49,664 nt of DNA from Desulforudis sp. (lineage in GTDB: Bacteria > Bacillota > Desulfotomaculia > Desulfotomaculales > Desulforudaceae): assembly GCA_019084485.1 (NCBI GenBank), contig JAHRFU010000104.1, forward strand, positions 1 to 49,664, given 5' to 3'. Position 1 is the first letter of the stretch. Every line of letters begins with the position of its first letter. Below, piece after piece: positions 33,781-42,258 of this stretch. Under the pieces are notes generated by a model that had not been told where the DNA came from, made no database searches, and saw nothing but the letters and a program-made list of their open reading frames with translations. The translations under genes were made by a program, and so were the position numbers.

Positions 33781-33809
33781 AATTTATCAGTTAATCCAGC
33801 CAATGTCAA
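33781..33809 (-). promoter_or_regulatory. Promoter of mgtE
   Basis: Minus-strand TTGACA (33804-33809), a 17-base spacer and TAAATT (33781-33786). It predicts a start near 33774 and a leader of about 169 nt. Confidence 0.55.
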
Positions 33810-33819
33810 CGACAAGAAA

Positions 33820-35289
33820 TTACTTTCCACTGCCCGCGTTTCTTCTGTGTCGCGCCTTTTCCGGGTCTGTAATTCCCAGACGCAACGCTTTCTTACGCAC
33901 CGCTTCGCGCAGAGCCAACTGATCGTTAGACAGGTCACCGTTTTGAACCCGCTCCAACAGGATGCTCAACATCTGCTTCACCTGCGGCCCACGACCAACC
34001 AGTGACGCCACCTCCCCGCCACTGATGGCCAGGTCTTCAGCGTAGAAGGGCACTTTTATCAGGCAGTGCTGAACCATGTTCTCCAGGATTACGTTTTCAT
34101 GGATTATCTGATCCGGATCAACTTTCCCCCCGCGCAGATCGGCGGCGCGTAGGATCAAGCTTTGCCTGGTAGCCTCCGCCAGCTCCTTGCGGCCCGAAAT
34201 TCCACCGGATAACCTTTTCAGCCATTTCACCACGGATTCCTCAACAGGCTTGGGATAGTCCATGTGCTCTCGCACTAACCAGGCCACTCGACCCGCAAAA
34301 GCCGGCGGCATGCGCAGGCGGTTCATGATCGTGAGGGCGATATCAGCCCCTACCCCTGCGTGTCCGTAGTCAGCCGGAAAGTCATGTTTGTTGAGGCGCC
34401 TCACACCGGGCAGGCCTTTCGCCACATCATGCAGCAATGCTGCCCAGCGAAATAATGGCTCCGGAGTAACATTCTCGACCACGCTCAGGGTGTGGTCCCA
34501 TACGTCAAGACTATGGTATTTTGGATTTTGCTCCACACCGACCAGCCGGTCTAGTTCCGGCAGTACGGGGATTATCTCTTCGCTTCCACAGCTGCGACAG
34601 CGGCAGGCCGTGTTGAAAAGCCCGGTTTCCTGCATCAGGCGCAGTCCCTTCACCGCCTGCGGAGCCAGCAGTATCTTCTCAATTTCATCCCGCACCCGTT
34701 CCACAGACAAGCCTGCCACTCGCGGTAGGGCATAGACAATGGCCTCCCGGGTATCATCTTCGATGGTGAACCCGTATTCGGCCACAAAGCGGCACGCCCT
34801 GAATATGCGCAGGGCATCCTCCTCAAAGCGTTCCTCAGGGTCACCGACCGCACGCAGTACCTTCTCCTCGAGCGCCTTCCTGCCGCCAAAGGGGTCAAAA
34901 ATCTCTCCCTTAAGATTCATGGCCATGGCGTTAACCGTAAAGTCACGGCGTGCGAGATCGTCCTCAAGAGCCCAGACAAACTCCACCTTCTCGGGACGGT
35001 GGGCGTCCTTTCCGTAAATCTCCGTCCGATAGGTGGCGATTTCGATTTCCTCGCCATCAAGAATCCACGCCATTACCCCAAAAGCCGCACCCTTACGGTA
35101 GGCCTTAATCCGATTCTCCGCGGCAAGAGTCATCACCGCTCGCGGGCAGGCGTCGGTACAGATGTCGTACTCTTTAGGCACACGTCCGAACACCATGTCC
35201 CGTACGGCACCGCCTACTACCGATACCTCGTAACCGGCATCAGAAATAATTTGCATCACCTTGCGTACACTGGGGGTGAATAGAGGCAT
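33820..35289 (-). CDS. CCA tRNA nucleotidyltransferase with HD domain
   Basis: A 489-residue class II nucleotidyltransferase that adds or repairs the tRNA 3' CCA end (or poly(A) polymerase of the same family). The head has VVGGAVRDMVFGRVPKEYDI with the DxD-like metal site, ARRDFTVNAMAMN, EDALRIFRACRFVAEYGF and the nucleotide-selecting GLSVERVRDEIEK. A C-terminal HD domain is seen in ALLHDVAKGLPG. A CRCRSCGSEE insert could bind zinc. AAGGAC precedes the ATG. At least some tRNA genes here already encode CCA, so a repair role is likely. rtcB lies upstream on the same strand. Confidence 0.92.
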   Translation of the reverse strand: MPLFTPSVRKVMQIISDAGYEVSVVGGAVRDMVFGRVPKEYDICTDACPRAVMTLAAENRIKAYRKGAAFGVMAWILDGEEIEIATYRTEIYGKDAHRPEKVEFVWALEDDLARRDFTVNAMAMNLKGEIFDPFGGRKALEEKVLRAVGDPEERFEEDALRIFRACRFVAEYGFTIEDDTREAIVYALPRVAGLSVERVRDEIEKILLAPQAVKGLRLMQETGLFNTACRCRSCGSEEIIPVLPELDRLVGVEQNPKYHSLDVWDHTLSVVENVTPEPLFRWAALLHDVAKGLPGVRRLNKHDFPADYGHAGVGADIALTIMNRLRMPPAFAGRVAWLVREHMDYPKPVEESVVKWLKRLSGGISGRKELAEATRQSLILRAADLRGGKVDPDQIIHENVILENMVQHCLIKVPFYAEDLAISGGEVASLVGRGPQVKQMLSILLERVQNGDLSNDQLALREAVRKKALRLGITDPEKARHRRNAGSGK

Positions 35290-35413
35290 TAACTACGTCC
35301 TTTCGCGCCCATCCCGGATACTTAGTCCATGTTAACCCCAACCATTTCTCTTCTACACCGCGGCAACCACTCCTGCTTCAAAAACAGGAGACAACAAATA
35401 TCCCCCACCCATT

Positions 35414-36832
35414 TCAGTCTTTGCCCTTGATCACAGCTAAAGGCCGGAGGCGGGCTACCAGGCGGGTCATGTTAATGGCTGCGAGGGTGTCCACAACCTC
35501 ATCGATATCTTTGTAGGCCTGAGGTGCCTCGTCCACGATGTCCTTATAGCTGCGTGTGTTGTAGAGCACTTTTCCCATCGACCGCTCAAAATCATCTCGA
35601 GTAATCGTCTTTGCGGCTGCAGTACGGGACAAGGTGCGTCCGGCTCCATGGTTTACAGAATAGAAAGATGCGGCCGTATCTTGAGTGCCGACCAGCACAT
35701 AGGAGGCAGTCCCCATGCTACCGGGAATCAGTACCGGATGACCCGTGTCACGGTACACCGTGGGATTATCACCGTGCCCGGGGGGAAGCGCCCGGGTGGC
35801 CCCTTTTCGGTGCACCAGCACTCTCCGCCCGTGGTGGGTTTCCCATTTCGCAATGTTGTGAGCCACATCATAAACCAAGCGCATCCCGAGCTTCTCAGGC
35901 GTTCCTAAGACCTTAATCAGGGCACCCACCGTCTCGTGCGTGATCATCTGGCGGTTCGCAAAGGCGAAGTTTACAGCGCAGGCCATCGCCTGATAGTAAG
36001 CGATCCCTTCCGGGGAATCAGCCGGAGCACAGGCCAGACCCTTACTGGGTAACTCAATGCCGTATTTCTTAGCTGCCGATAGCAGGCTCTTACTATAGTC
36101 CGTACATATCTGATGCCCGAAACCCCGGCTCCCAGTGTGAATCATCACCGTGAACTGGCCCGGGAAGAGACCGAACTTGGCGCCCAGCTCGACGTCGAAT
36201 ATTTCGGTGACTTCCTGGAACTCGATAAAGTGATTACCCCCGCCAAGCGTACCGAGTTGAACCGCACCGCGTTTGGCTGCGGCAGGGCTGATCGCATTCA
36301 AATTCGCTCCGGCCAGACAACCGTTTTCCTCAATGCAGTCCAGGTCCCGGCTGGTGGCGTAGCCCCCTTCAATCAGCGCTCGTACCCCCTCATGCACTAC
36401 CCGTTCGAACAATCGAGCGGTAAGGTTCGCCTGCCTGCCCTTCTTCCCTACTCCGCTTGGGACACAATCCTCCACGCGCTCCATTAGCTTACGCAGCACT
36501 GGTACTGTAAGTTCACCGGCCGCTAATTCAGTGCGAATGAGCCGGACCCCACAGTTGATATCCATACCGACAGCACCCGCTGAGATAACGCCACCTGGAG
36601 TCACGGCCATTACTCCCCCGATCGGCAGGCCGAACCCCTCATGGATATCCGGCATTCCCACCACGGGGTCGACTACGCCCGGGAGAGCAGCAGCATCGGC
36701 TAGCTGGGCCAGAGACTTGTCTTCCTGAAGCAGTCGTTTCAAGTTCGGATTTACGTAGACCATTCCGGATACCCGCATTTTCCCGCGACGCGGCAGGCGG
36801 TAGCGGTTCATCCCTGCTCTAACCAGTTCCAC
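35414..36832 (-). CDS. rtcB: RNA-splicing ligase RtcB
   Basis: A 472-residue GTP/Mn-dependent ligase that joins 2',3'-cyclic phosphate and 5'-OH RNA ends. Metal and active-site blocks are present: GMPDIHEGFGLPIGGVMAV, GAVGMDINCGVRL, GTLGGGNHFIEFQE, MIHTGSRGFGHQI and, near the end, VNHGAGRTLSRTAA (guanylation His). I take the GTG at 36832, which follows GGAGGAG and gives MELVRAGMNRY; the frame is open to 36862. No archease or RtcR gene is nearby. A pair of imperfect 41-bp repeats lies upstream. Confidence 0.94.
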   Translation of the reverse strand: MELVRAGMNRYRLPRRGKMRVSGMVYVNPNLKRLLQEDKSLAQLADAAALPGVVDPVVGMPDIHEGFGLPIGGVMAVTPGGVISAGAVGMDINCGVRLIRTELAAGELTVPVLRKLMERVEDCVPSGVGKKGRQANLTARLFERVVHEGVRALIEGGYATSRDLDCIEENGCLAGANLNAISPAAAKRGAVQLGTLGGGNHFIEFQEVTEIFDVELGAKFGLFPGQFTVMIHTGSRGFGHQICTDYSKSLLSAAKKYGIELPSKGLACAPADSPEGIAYYQAMACAVNFAFANRQMITHETVGALIKVLGTPEKLGMRLVYDVAHNIAKWETHHGRRVLVHRKGATRALPPGHGDNPTVYRDTGHPVLIPGSMGTASYVLVGTQDTAASFYSVNHGAGRTLSRTAAAKTITRDDFERSMGKVLYNTRSYKDIVDEAPQAYKDIDEVVDTLAAINMTRLVARLRPLAVIKGKD

Positions 36833-36880
36833 AATCTTGCTCCTCCAGCCAGCGCTTAGCACTCTCTCAACCCGATGTAA

Positions 36881-37010
36881 TGTTTATCGTTTATGCACCG
36901 GTAAGGCTTGTCACTAGGCAATCCGTTAAGTAAGTGTCGTGACCCCATTTCTTATCAGCCTGAGTGTTATGTTCATGGTTTATGCGTAGGCAGAGATTGT
37001 CAATAGGGAA
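36881..37010. repeat. Two imperfect 41-bp direct repeats upstream of rtcB
   Basis: Copies at 36881-36921 and 36970-37010 match at 30 of 41 positions without gaps. On the minus strand both keep a TGACA box, 13 bases, then CATAAAC. They lie 49 and 138 bases before the rtcB start. Confidence 0.6.
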
Positions 37011-37016
37011 GGTTCT

Positions 37017-38306
37017 CTATCCGGGAACCTGGCTCTGTTCAGGCTCGGCGGAAGCTTTCAGAATCGGCTTCAGCAACACCGCCAGCGCCGCCAGCCCCAG
37101 TACTCCGCATACGGCGAAGGCGGCGGAAGCTCCGAGCCATTTGGCGGCGGCCCCAGCCATCAGATTACCGAAGGGGGCCATCCCCATAAACACCAGCGAA
37201 TAGACACTCATGACCCGACCCCGAAGCTCGTCGGGGACAACCAGTTGGACGGTGGTGTTGACCGTACCGGCAAAAGCCAGCATCGACCACCCGGACAACA
37301 CCATAATCGGTAGAGCAAGCCAGAAGACGCTAATCGGGGCCAGGAACACCTGCGTCAGACTCACTCCGATGACACCGCCGATCAGCAGTGAGCGCTTGGG
37401 CCCGAGATGGCTGAAGTAGGCTAGAAACAGGGAACCGATCATTGCACCTAGGCCGTGGGCGGCCAGTAGAAAGCCGAAACCTTCCGCACCCTGTTTCAGC
37501 ACATCCCTGGCGTAAACTGGTACTAGCACGTTGAAATTGAAGGCGAACAGACTCACCAGGGCTAGAAGCAGCATTGGGTAGAGAACCGTCGGGGTGCGCC
37601 GGATGTACCTTAATCCCTCGCCGATCTCTGCGAACACCCGTCTGCTTTGATGGGTGGCGAAGGCCCGATCTTCAATGCGCAGGGTCAGCAACCCGAGCAG
37701 TACCGCCAAAAAGCTGATTCCGTTCAGGAAGAAGCACAGCGGCAGGCTGATATAGGCGATCAGCACTCCCGCGATCGCAGGCCCCACCACCCGCGCCCCG
37801 TTAAAGACCGAAGCGTGCAGGGCGATGGCATTCATCAAATCTTTCTTGCCGGTCAGTTCCACCAGGAAGGCCTGGCGGGCGGGAATGTCCAGTGAATTGG
37901 TCAAACCAACCACCAGCGCCAACCCGAAGATGTGCCAGAACTCCACGATTTGCAGATAGCTTAGGGTACCAAGGGCAAAGGCCACCAGCATCATTACCGT
38001 CTGACAAGCAATGATCAGCTTACGCTTGGGCACATGGTCGGCGACCACTCCGCCGAGCAGGGAGAACAATAAGATGGGCGCGAACTGTGCCGCACCCACC
38101 ACACCAAGCAGAAACGGGGAATTTGTTAACTCCAGAACCAACCAGGCCATCGCCACGGATTGCATCCAGGTACCGACTACCGAAACGGTCTGACCAAGCC
38201 AGTACCGGCGGAAGTTGGTGTGTTGCAGGGCGGCCCAAGGTTTGGCTCTGGACGCCGAAGGGGTTTTACGCTGCAGGTCTTCGGCCGCAGACGGTTGTAC
38301 CGGCAT
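37017..38306 (-). CDS. MFS exporter (EntS/MFS_3-like)
   Basis: A 429-residue transporter with about twelve helices. The N-terminal signature is NFRRYWLGQTVSVVGTWMQS, the loop after helix 2 is GGVVADHVPKRKLI and helix 5-6 region has PARQAFLVELTGKKDLMNAI, all typical of the branch with enterobactin exporter EntS and macrolide efflux proteins. The substrate is unknown. TTGAGGAG precedes the ATG and a TTGACC/TACGAT promoter candidate lies about 60 bases upstream. The N-terminal 30 residues are polar. Confidence 0.9.
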   Translation of the reverse strand: MPVQPSAAEDLQRKTPSASRAKPWAALQHTNFRRYWLGQTVSVVGTWMQSVAMAWLVLELTNSPFLLGVVGAAQFAPILLFSLLGGVVADHVPKRKLIIACQTVMMLVAFALGTLSYLQIVEFWHIFGLALVVGLTNSLDIPARQAFLVELTGKKDLMNAIALHASVFNGARVVGPAIAGVLIAYISLPLCFFLNGISFLAVLLGLLTLRIEDRAFATHQSRRVFAEIGEGLRYIRRTPTVLYPMLLLALVSLFAFNFNVLVPVYARDVLKQGAEGFGFLLAAHGLGAMIGSLFLAYFSHLGPKRSLLIGGVIGVSLTQVFLAPISVFWLALPIMVLSGWSMLAFAGTVNTTVQLVVPDELRGRVMSVYSLVFMGMAPFGNLMAGAAAKWLGASAAFAVCGVLGLAALAVLLKPILKASAEPEQSQVPG

Positions 38307-38372
38307 TTCCAGAACTCCTCAAGGAAATTGACTAGCTACAGGCGTGATCGTAACAAACTTTCGGTGTTTCGG

Positions 38373-39509
38373 TCAATTCCCTTGTTGTTGGATATAGATC
38401 CGGGGCACACGGACGCTCAGCGCACAGGTGATTTCGTAGTTGATGGTACCAATCTTCCCGGCTGCGTCCTCAACCGGTAAATGCACACCGTCCTGTACTC
38501 CGTAGAGGACGACCTCATCGCCGATGGCGACACCATCAATGCGCGTGACGTCCACGATGATCTGATCCATGCACACGGTACCCACTACCGGGGCTCGCAC
38601 CCCGTGCACGAGAACCTCGCCCTTATTCGACAGTAGTCGCGTGTAACCGTCCCCGTAGCCGGCCGGAACCGTGGCCAGAACCCGGGTATCCTCGGTGGTA
38701 TAGGTACATCCGTAGCTGATACCTGTTCCCGCGGGAACCTTCTTCACCATACTCACCTGGGCCTTAAGGCTGAGCGCCGGCCGCAGTTGAACGTTCTTGT
38801 GATCAACCTGGTCGGACGGGTAAAGGCCGTATAGCATGAGGCCTGGGCGCACCAAGTTCATGTGACTCTCCGGGATGTCGATTACGGCCGCGCTGTTGGC
38901 CGCGTGCAGCACCGGAATGTCTAACCCGTCCTGCCCCAGCGTGCATGTCAGCTCAAAGAATTGGAGCAGTTGTTGGTTGGCATGACGCTTGTCCTTCTCA
39001 TCGGCTTTCGCAAAGTGGGTGAACAGGCCCTCGATCACCAGGTGAGGTAGAAGGGCAATCTGCAGAATCTCTTTGTAGATTTCATCGTTGACCTGTAGCC
39101 CAAGCCGGTGCATACCGGTGTCTATTTTAAGATGAACCCGGGCTGATATCCCAGCCTTTCCGGCTTCCACCGAAAAAAGTCGGGCTAATTCGTAGTTATA
39201 AAGGGTAACTGTAAGTTCATTCTCGAGGACTTGACGGTAGGCTGCGGGGGGCGTGTAACCAAGCAGTATAATCGGCGCTTCGATACCGGCCCGACGAAGT
39301 TCAACGCCCTCCTCCGGTCGGGCTACCCCCAGGCGATCCGCTCCGTTATTGAGGAAAATCCGTGCGGCATCCACCAAGCCGTGCCCGTAAGCGTTGGCCT
39401 TGACTACAGCCATGATTTCGGTACCGCGCCCAACCAGCCGAGAGACCTCGTGCAAATTGTGGATAAGAGCTGAAGCATCGACCTCGGCCCACACCGAATG
39501 CTCACCCAT
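38373..39509 (-). CDS. alr: Alanine racemase
   Basis: A 378-residue PLP enzyme that makes D-alanine for cell-wall peptides. The PLP lysine is in AVVKANAYGHG (Lys37), the barrel continues with YNYELARLFS and VHLKIDTGMHRLG, and the second catalytic residue Tyr is in GISYGCTYT. The C-terminal beta domain has VCMDQIIVDVT and IGDEVVLYG. AAGGTG precedes the ATG, and the gene follows nnr by 10 bases, so nnr and alr form an operon, as in many Firmicutes. Confidence 0.96.
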   Translation of the reverse strand: MGEHSVWAEVDASALIHNLHEVSRLVGRGTEIMAVVKANAYGHGLVDAARIFLNNGADRLGVARPEEGVELRRAGIEAPIILLGYTPPAAYRQVLENELTVTLYNYELARLFSVEAGKAGISARVHLKIDTGMHRLGLQVNDEIYKEILQIALLPHLVIEGLFTHFAKADEKDKRHANQQLLQFFELTCTLGQDGLDIPVLHAANSAAVIDIPESHMNLVRPGLMLYGLYPSDQVDHKNVQLRPALSLKAQVSMVKKVPAGTGISYGCTYTTEDTRVLATVPAGYGDGYTRLLSNKGEVLVHGVRAPVVGTVCMDQIIVDVTRIDGVAIGDEVVLYGVQDGVHLPVEDAAGKIGTINYEITCALSVRVPRIYIQQQGN

Positions 39510-39519
39510 TATTGGGTAG

Positions 39520-41094
39520 TCACCTTCTCTCCACTTCTTTGAGGGCAGCAGGTATGCTCTCTATAATCGCACCCGCGGTCAAGCTCATCTGACCGGTATT
39601 CTCCGCCGCCAGATCTCCGGCCAGACCATGCACAAAGGCGGCAGCAGCCATGGCCTTTGTCGGAGCACAGCCCTGAGCTAGAAGGGCCGACACCAGCCCG
39701 GTCAGGACGTCTCCGGAACCGGCTGTAGCCATTCCCGGATTACCGGTGGGATTGACATATGTCTCCCTCAAGCCGGCGATAACCGTGGGCCGTCCCTTGA
39801 GGGCCACGGTACAGCCCCAGTTTACGGCTGCGATCTCTGTTGTTCCGATACGATCACTCACCAGGTTAGCGACGGGCACCCCTAACAATCGGCTCATCTC
39901 ACCCGGGTGGGGAGTAAGCACAAATGGAATGCCACCATCCAGGGCTGTTCCACCACCCACGCCCAACAAGGCCAGAGCATTTAAAGCGTCGGCATCCAGG
40001 ATACAGGGAATCCTAACGTCAGACAAGACCAGCCTCACCATTTCCACAGTCTCCGGGTGTACCGAAAGCCCCGGACCCAATGCCATCACCGTGGCCTTTT
40101 TCTGAAGGTCAAGGATATGGTCGCGGGCCAGAGGGCTGATCGTGCCGTCCAGTGTCTCCGCCAATCCTGCGGTCATTGCTTCGGGCACAACGCCGGCTGC
40201 CACATCCTGCAGGCTCCTCGGTACCGCCAGAGTCACCAACCCAGCCCCGCCCTTCAAGGCTGCCCGGGCCGTTAAGCAGGCGGCACCCACCATTCCGCGT
40301 GAGCCCCCGATTACTAGGACGTGACCGAATTGTCCCTTATGAGCACCTGGCAGCCGGGGCTTCAGCCACTCACTAATTTGTTCCGCGGTAATCAAGCGGC
40401 GCCTGAGACCGTCGGACACCCCGCGGGGGATGGAGATATCCGCCACATGTACCGTTCCGGCGTAGTCGGTCCCCGGTTCCAGAAGCAGTCCCAGTTTGGG
40501 AAAACCGAATGTAACGGTGTGGTCGGCCATAATGGCCGTTCCCCGCACCGTACCGGTGTCCGCGTGCACCCCCGAGGGCAGATCCACGGATACAACCACC
40601 CGCTCTGAATCGTTGACTGTTTCGACCAGCTTCTTAAGCCGATCCTGGATCTCACCCCGAAAACCCGTTCCATACAGAGCGTCAATCACCAGATCAGCCT
40701 GCATCAATGCCAGGTGAAGCACCTGTAGTGAGTTTCGATCCTGGATGCTATAAACCTTTTGCCCCATCCTCTGCCAAATATCGTAGTTCACACGAGAGTC
40801 ACCAGCCAGTGACTCTGGGTCGGAAGTCAGCATCAAGCGTACTCGGGCACCGTGGTTAACAAGATGGCGAGCGGTCACAAGACCGTCACCCCCGTTGTTT
40901 CCGGTGCCGCACATAACCAGTACAGTCTTGTCTGCTACGGTCCCGAGCAGTTCGTGAACCGTACGATAAACAGCCAGACCGGCGTTTTCCATCAACACGA
41001 GTCCGGAAATGCCGTATTCGCTAGTAGTTTTCTGATCAATCTCACGCATTTCTGCTGCCGTAACGAGGTGCAAACGGGTCGCCTCTCTTTCCAA
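39520..41094 (-). CDS. nnr: Bifunctional NAD(P)HX epimerase/ADP-dependent dehydratase
   Basis: A 524-residue repair enzyme for hydrated NAD(P)H. The N-terminal YjeF_N epimerase (about 1-215) has MREIDQKTTSEYGISGLVLM, GTGNNGGDGLVTARHL and DALYGTGFRGEI; the C-terminal dehydratase (about 230-520) has GHVLVIGGSRGMVGAACLTA, ALGPGLSVHPET, LTPHPGEMSRLLG and GNPGMATAGSGDVLTGLVSA. A TTG start follows AAAGGAC. It lies between acpS and alr, close spacing on both sides. Confidence 0.95.
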   Translation of the reverse strand: MEREATRLHLVTAAEMREIDQKTTSEYGISGLVLMENAGLAVYRTVHELLGTVADKTVLVMCGTGNNGGDGLVTARHLVNHGARVRLMLTSDPESLAGDSRVNYDIWQRMGQKVYSIQDRNSLQVLHLALMQADLVIDALYGTGFRGEIQDRLKKLVETVNDSERVVVSVDLPSGVHADTGTVRGTAIMADHTVTFGFPKLGLLLEPGTDYAGTVHVADISIPRGVSDGLRRRLITAEQISEWLKPRLPGAHKGQFGHVLVIGGSRGMVGAACLTARAALKGGAGLVTLAVPRSLQDVAAGVVPEAMTAGLAETLDGTISPLARDHILDLQKKATVMALGPGLSVHPETVEMVRLVLSDVRIPCILDADALNALALLGVGGGTALDGGIPFVLTPHPGEMSRLLGVPVANLVSDRIGTTEIAAVNWGCTVALKGRPTVIAGLRETYVNPTGNPGMATAGSGDVLTGLVSALLAQGCAPTKAMAAAAFVHGLAGDLAAENTGQMSLTAGAIIESIPAALKEVERR

Positions 41095-41103
41095 TGTGGT
41101 CCT

Positions 41104-41502
41104 TTACAGGCTGCCCAGGGCGACCGCAAAGGCCACAGCATATTCACGTTCGTGGGAAATAGACAGCATGATCTCGGTGATGCCTTGCTTCTCAGCCTCT
41201 CGGGCAGCACCACCGGAGAGAACCACCTGCGGGCGACCGGATGAACAGTTCCGGACTTCCACATCCTGCCACCCAAATCCGCTCAAACCGGTTCCGAGCG
41301 CCTTAAGCACCGCCTCCTTGGCGGCGAATCTGGCGGCATAACAGGCCCACACCGCTCTTTTTGAACGGCAGTAGTCCCGTTCCTCGGATGTAAACAACCG
41401 CAAGAGGATTCTGCCGGTGGTGCGATCCACGGCACGGTGAATCCGAGCCACCGATACCACGTCGGTGCCGATCCCGCGAACCGTACCGGCTTTGCTCTCC
41501 AC
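41104..41502 (-). CDS. acpS: Holo-[acyl-carrier-protein] synthase
   Basis: A 132-residue phosphopantetheinyl transferase that activates acyl carrier protein. The Mg-binding Asp is in GIGTDVVSVARI, the Glu is in ARFAAKEAVLKALG, and the C-terminus has ISHEREYAVAFAVAL. GTG start; the ribosome-binding site is weak. It lies four bases after the LytTR regulator stop and ten bases before nnr, so it could be read from the two-component promoter. Confidence 0.94.
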   Translation of the reverse strand: MESKAGTVRGIGTDVVSVARIHRAVDRTTGRILLRLFTSEERDYCRSKRAVWACYAARFAAKEAVLKALGTGLSGFGWQDVEVRNCSSGRPQVVLSGGAAREAEKQGITEIMLSISHEREYAVAFAVALGSL

Positions 41503-41505
41503 GTC

Positions 41506-42258
41506 CTAAAACCCCAGAATCCGGCGAAGTTTCTTGGCCTGAGCACGGCTCAGGGGCACCTCACTACGGTCAGTATCGTCCATTACAAGCGTGTAGGTTC
41601 CGTTGAAGAAGGGGATAATCTCCTTTACCTTGCGCAGATTAACGAGGCAGCAGCGGTGGGTGCGGTAGAAGACTCCCGGATCAAGCCGAGCCTCCAGTTC
41701 CTTTAGAGTGAAGTGTGTTGACAGTACATCAGAGAAGGTCTTTACGAATACGGCATCCTGCTCTGTATAGGCATACACTATTTCTGCCAGGCTGACCAGT
41801 ACGGTCTTCCCGTTCATGTCAGCCGGGATCCGGTCGATCTTTATTCTGGCCACTTCTTCGTCAAGCTTGCCCTGATTTCTGGTTCCAGTGTCCTGGGTCG
41901 CTTTTAGCACTTTGTTGACCGCCATTCGCAGCCGGTTTTCCTCAATCGGCTTAAGAATGTAATCAATGGCGTTGACGTCAAACGCCCTTAAGGCATACTC
42001 ATCGTATGCGGTGACAAATATGACGTAAGGGGGCTTCTCCATCTCCTGAATTGCGGCACCAAGTTCAAGTCCATTCATTCCCGGCATGGATATGTCCAGA
42101 AACAGGATCGAATAACCCAGAGCTTTGATGAGGGCCAGCGCTTCGGACGCATTTGCTGCCTCACCGACGATCTCTATATCCTCAAACTTACCTAGGATGT
42201 AACGCAGTTCCTGCCGTGCCGGATACTCGTCATCCACGATCAGGGCTCTAAGCTTCAA
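41506..42258 (-). CDS. LytTR-family response regulator
   Basis: A 250-residue regulator. The receiver domain has VDDEYPARQEL, the phosphoacceptor Asp55 in LFLDISMPGMNG, and the conserved Thr/Lys in FVTAYDEYALRAFDVNAIDY and YILKPIEENRL. The LytTR DNA-binding domain follows (VSLAEIVYAYTEQDAVFVKT and FYRTHRCCLVNLRKVKEIIP). It overlaps the kinase gene by 11 bases, with AGGGGGGAG inside that gene. The target genes are not known; the nearby acpS-nnr-alr run is a possible, not shown, target. Confidence 0.95.
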   Translation of the reverse strand: MKLRALIVDDEYPARQELRYILGKFEDIEIVGEAANASEALALIKALGYSILFLDISMPGMNGLELGAAIQEMEKPPYVIFVTAYDEYALRAFDVNAIDYILKPIEENRLRMAVNKVLKATQDTGTRNQGKLDEEVARIKIDRIPADMNGKTVLVSLAEIVYAYTEQDAVFVKTFSDVLSTHFTLKELEARLDPGVFYRTHRCCLVNLRKVKEIIPFFNGTYTLVMDDTDRSEVPLSRAQAKKLRRILGF

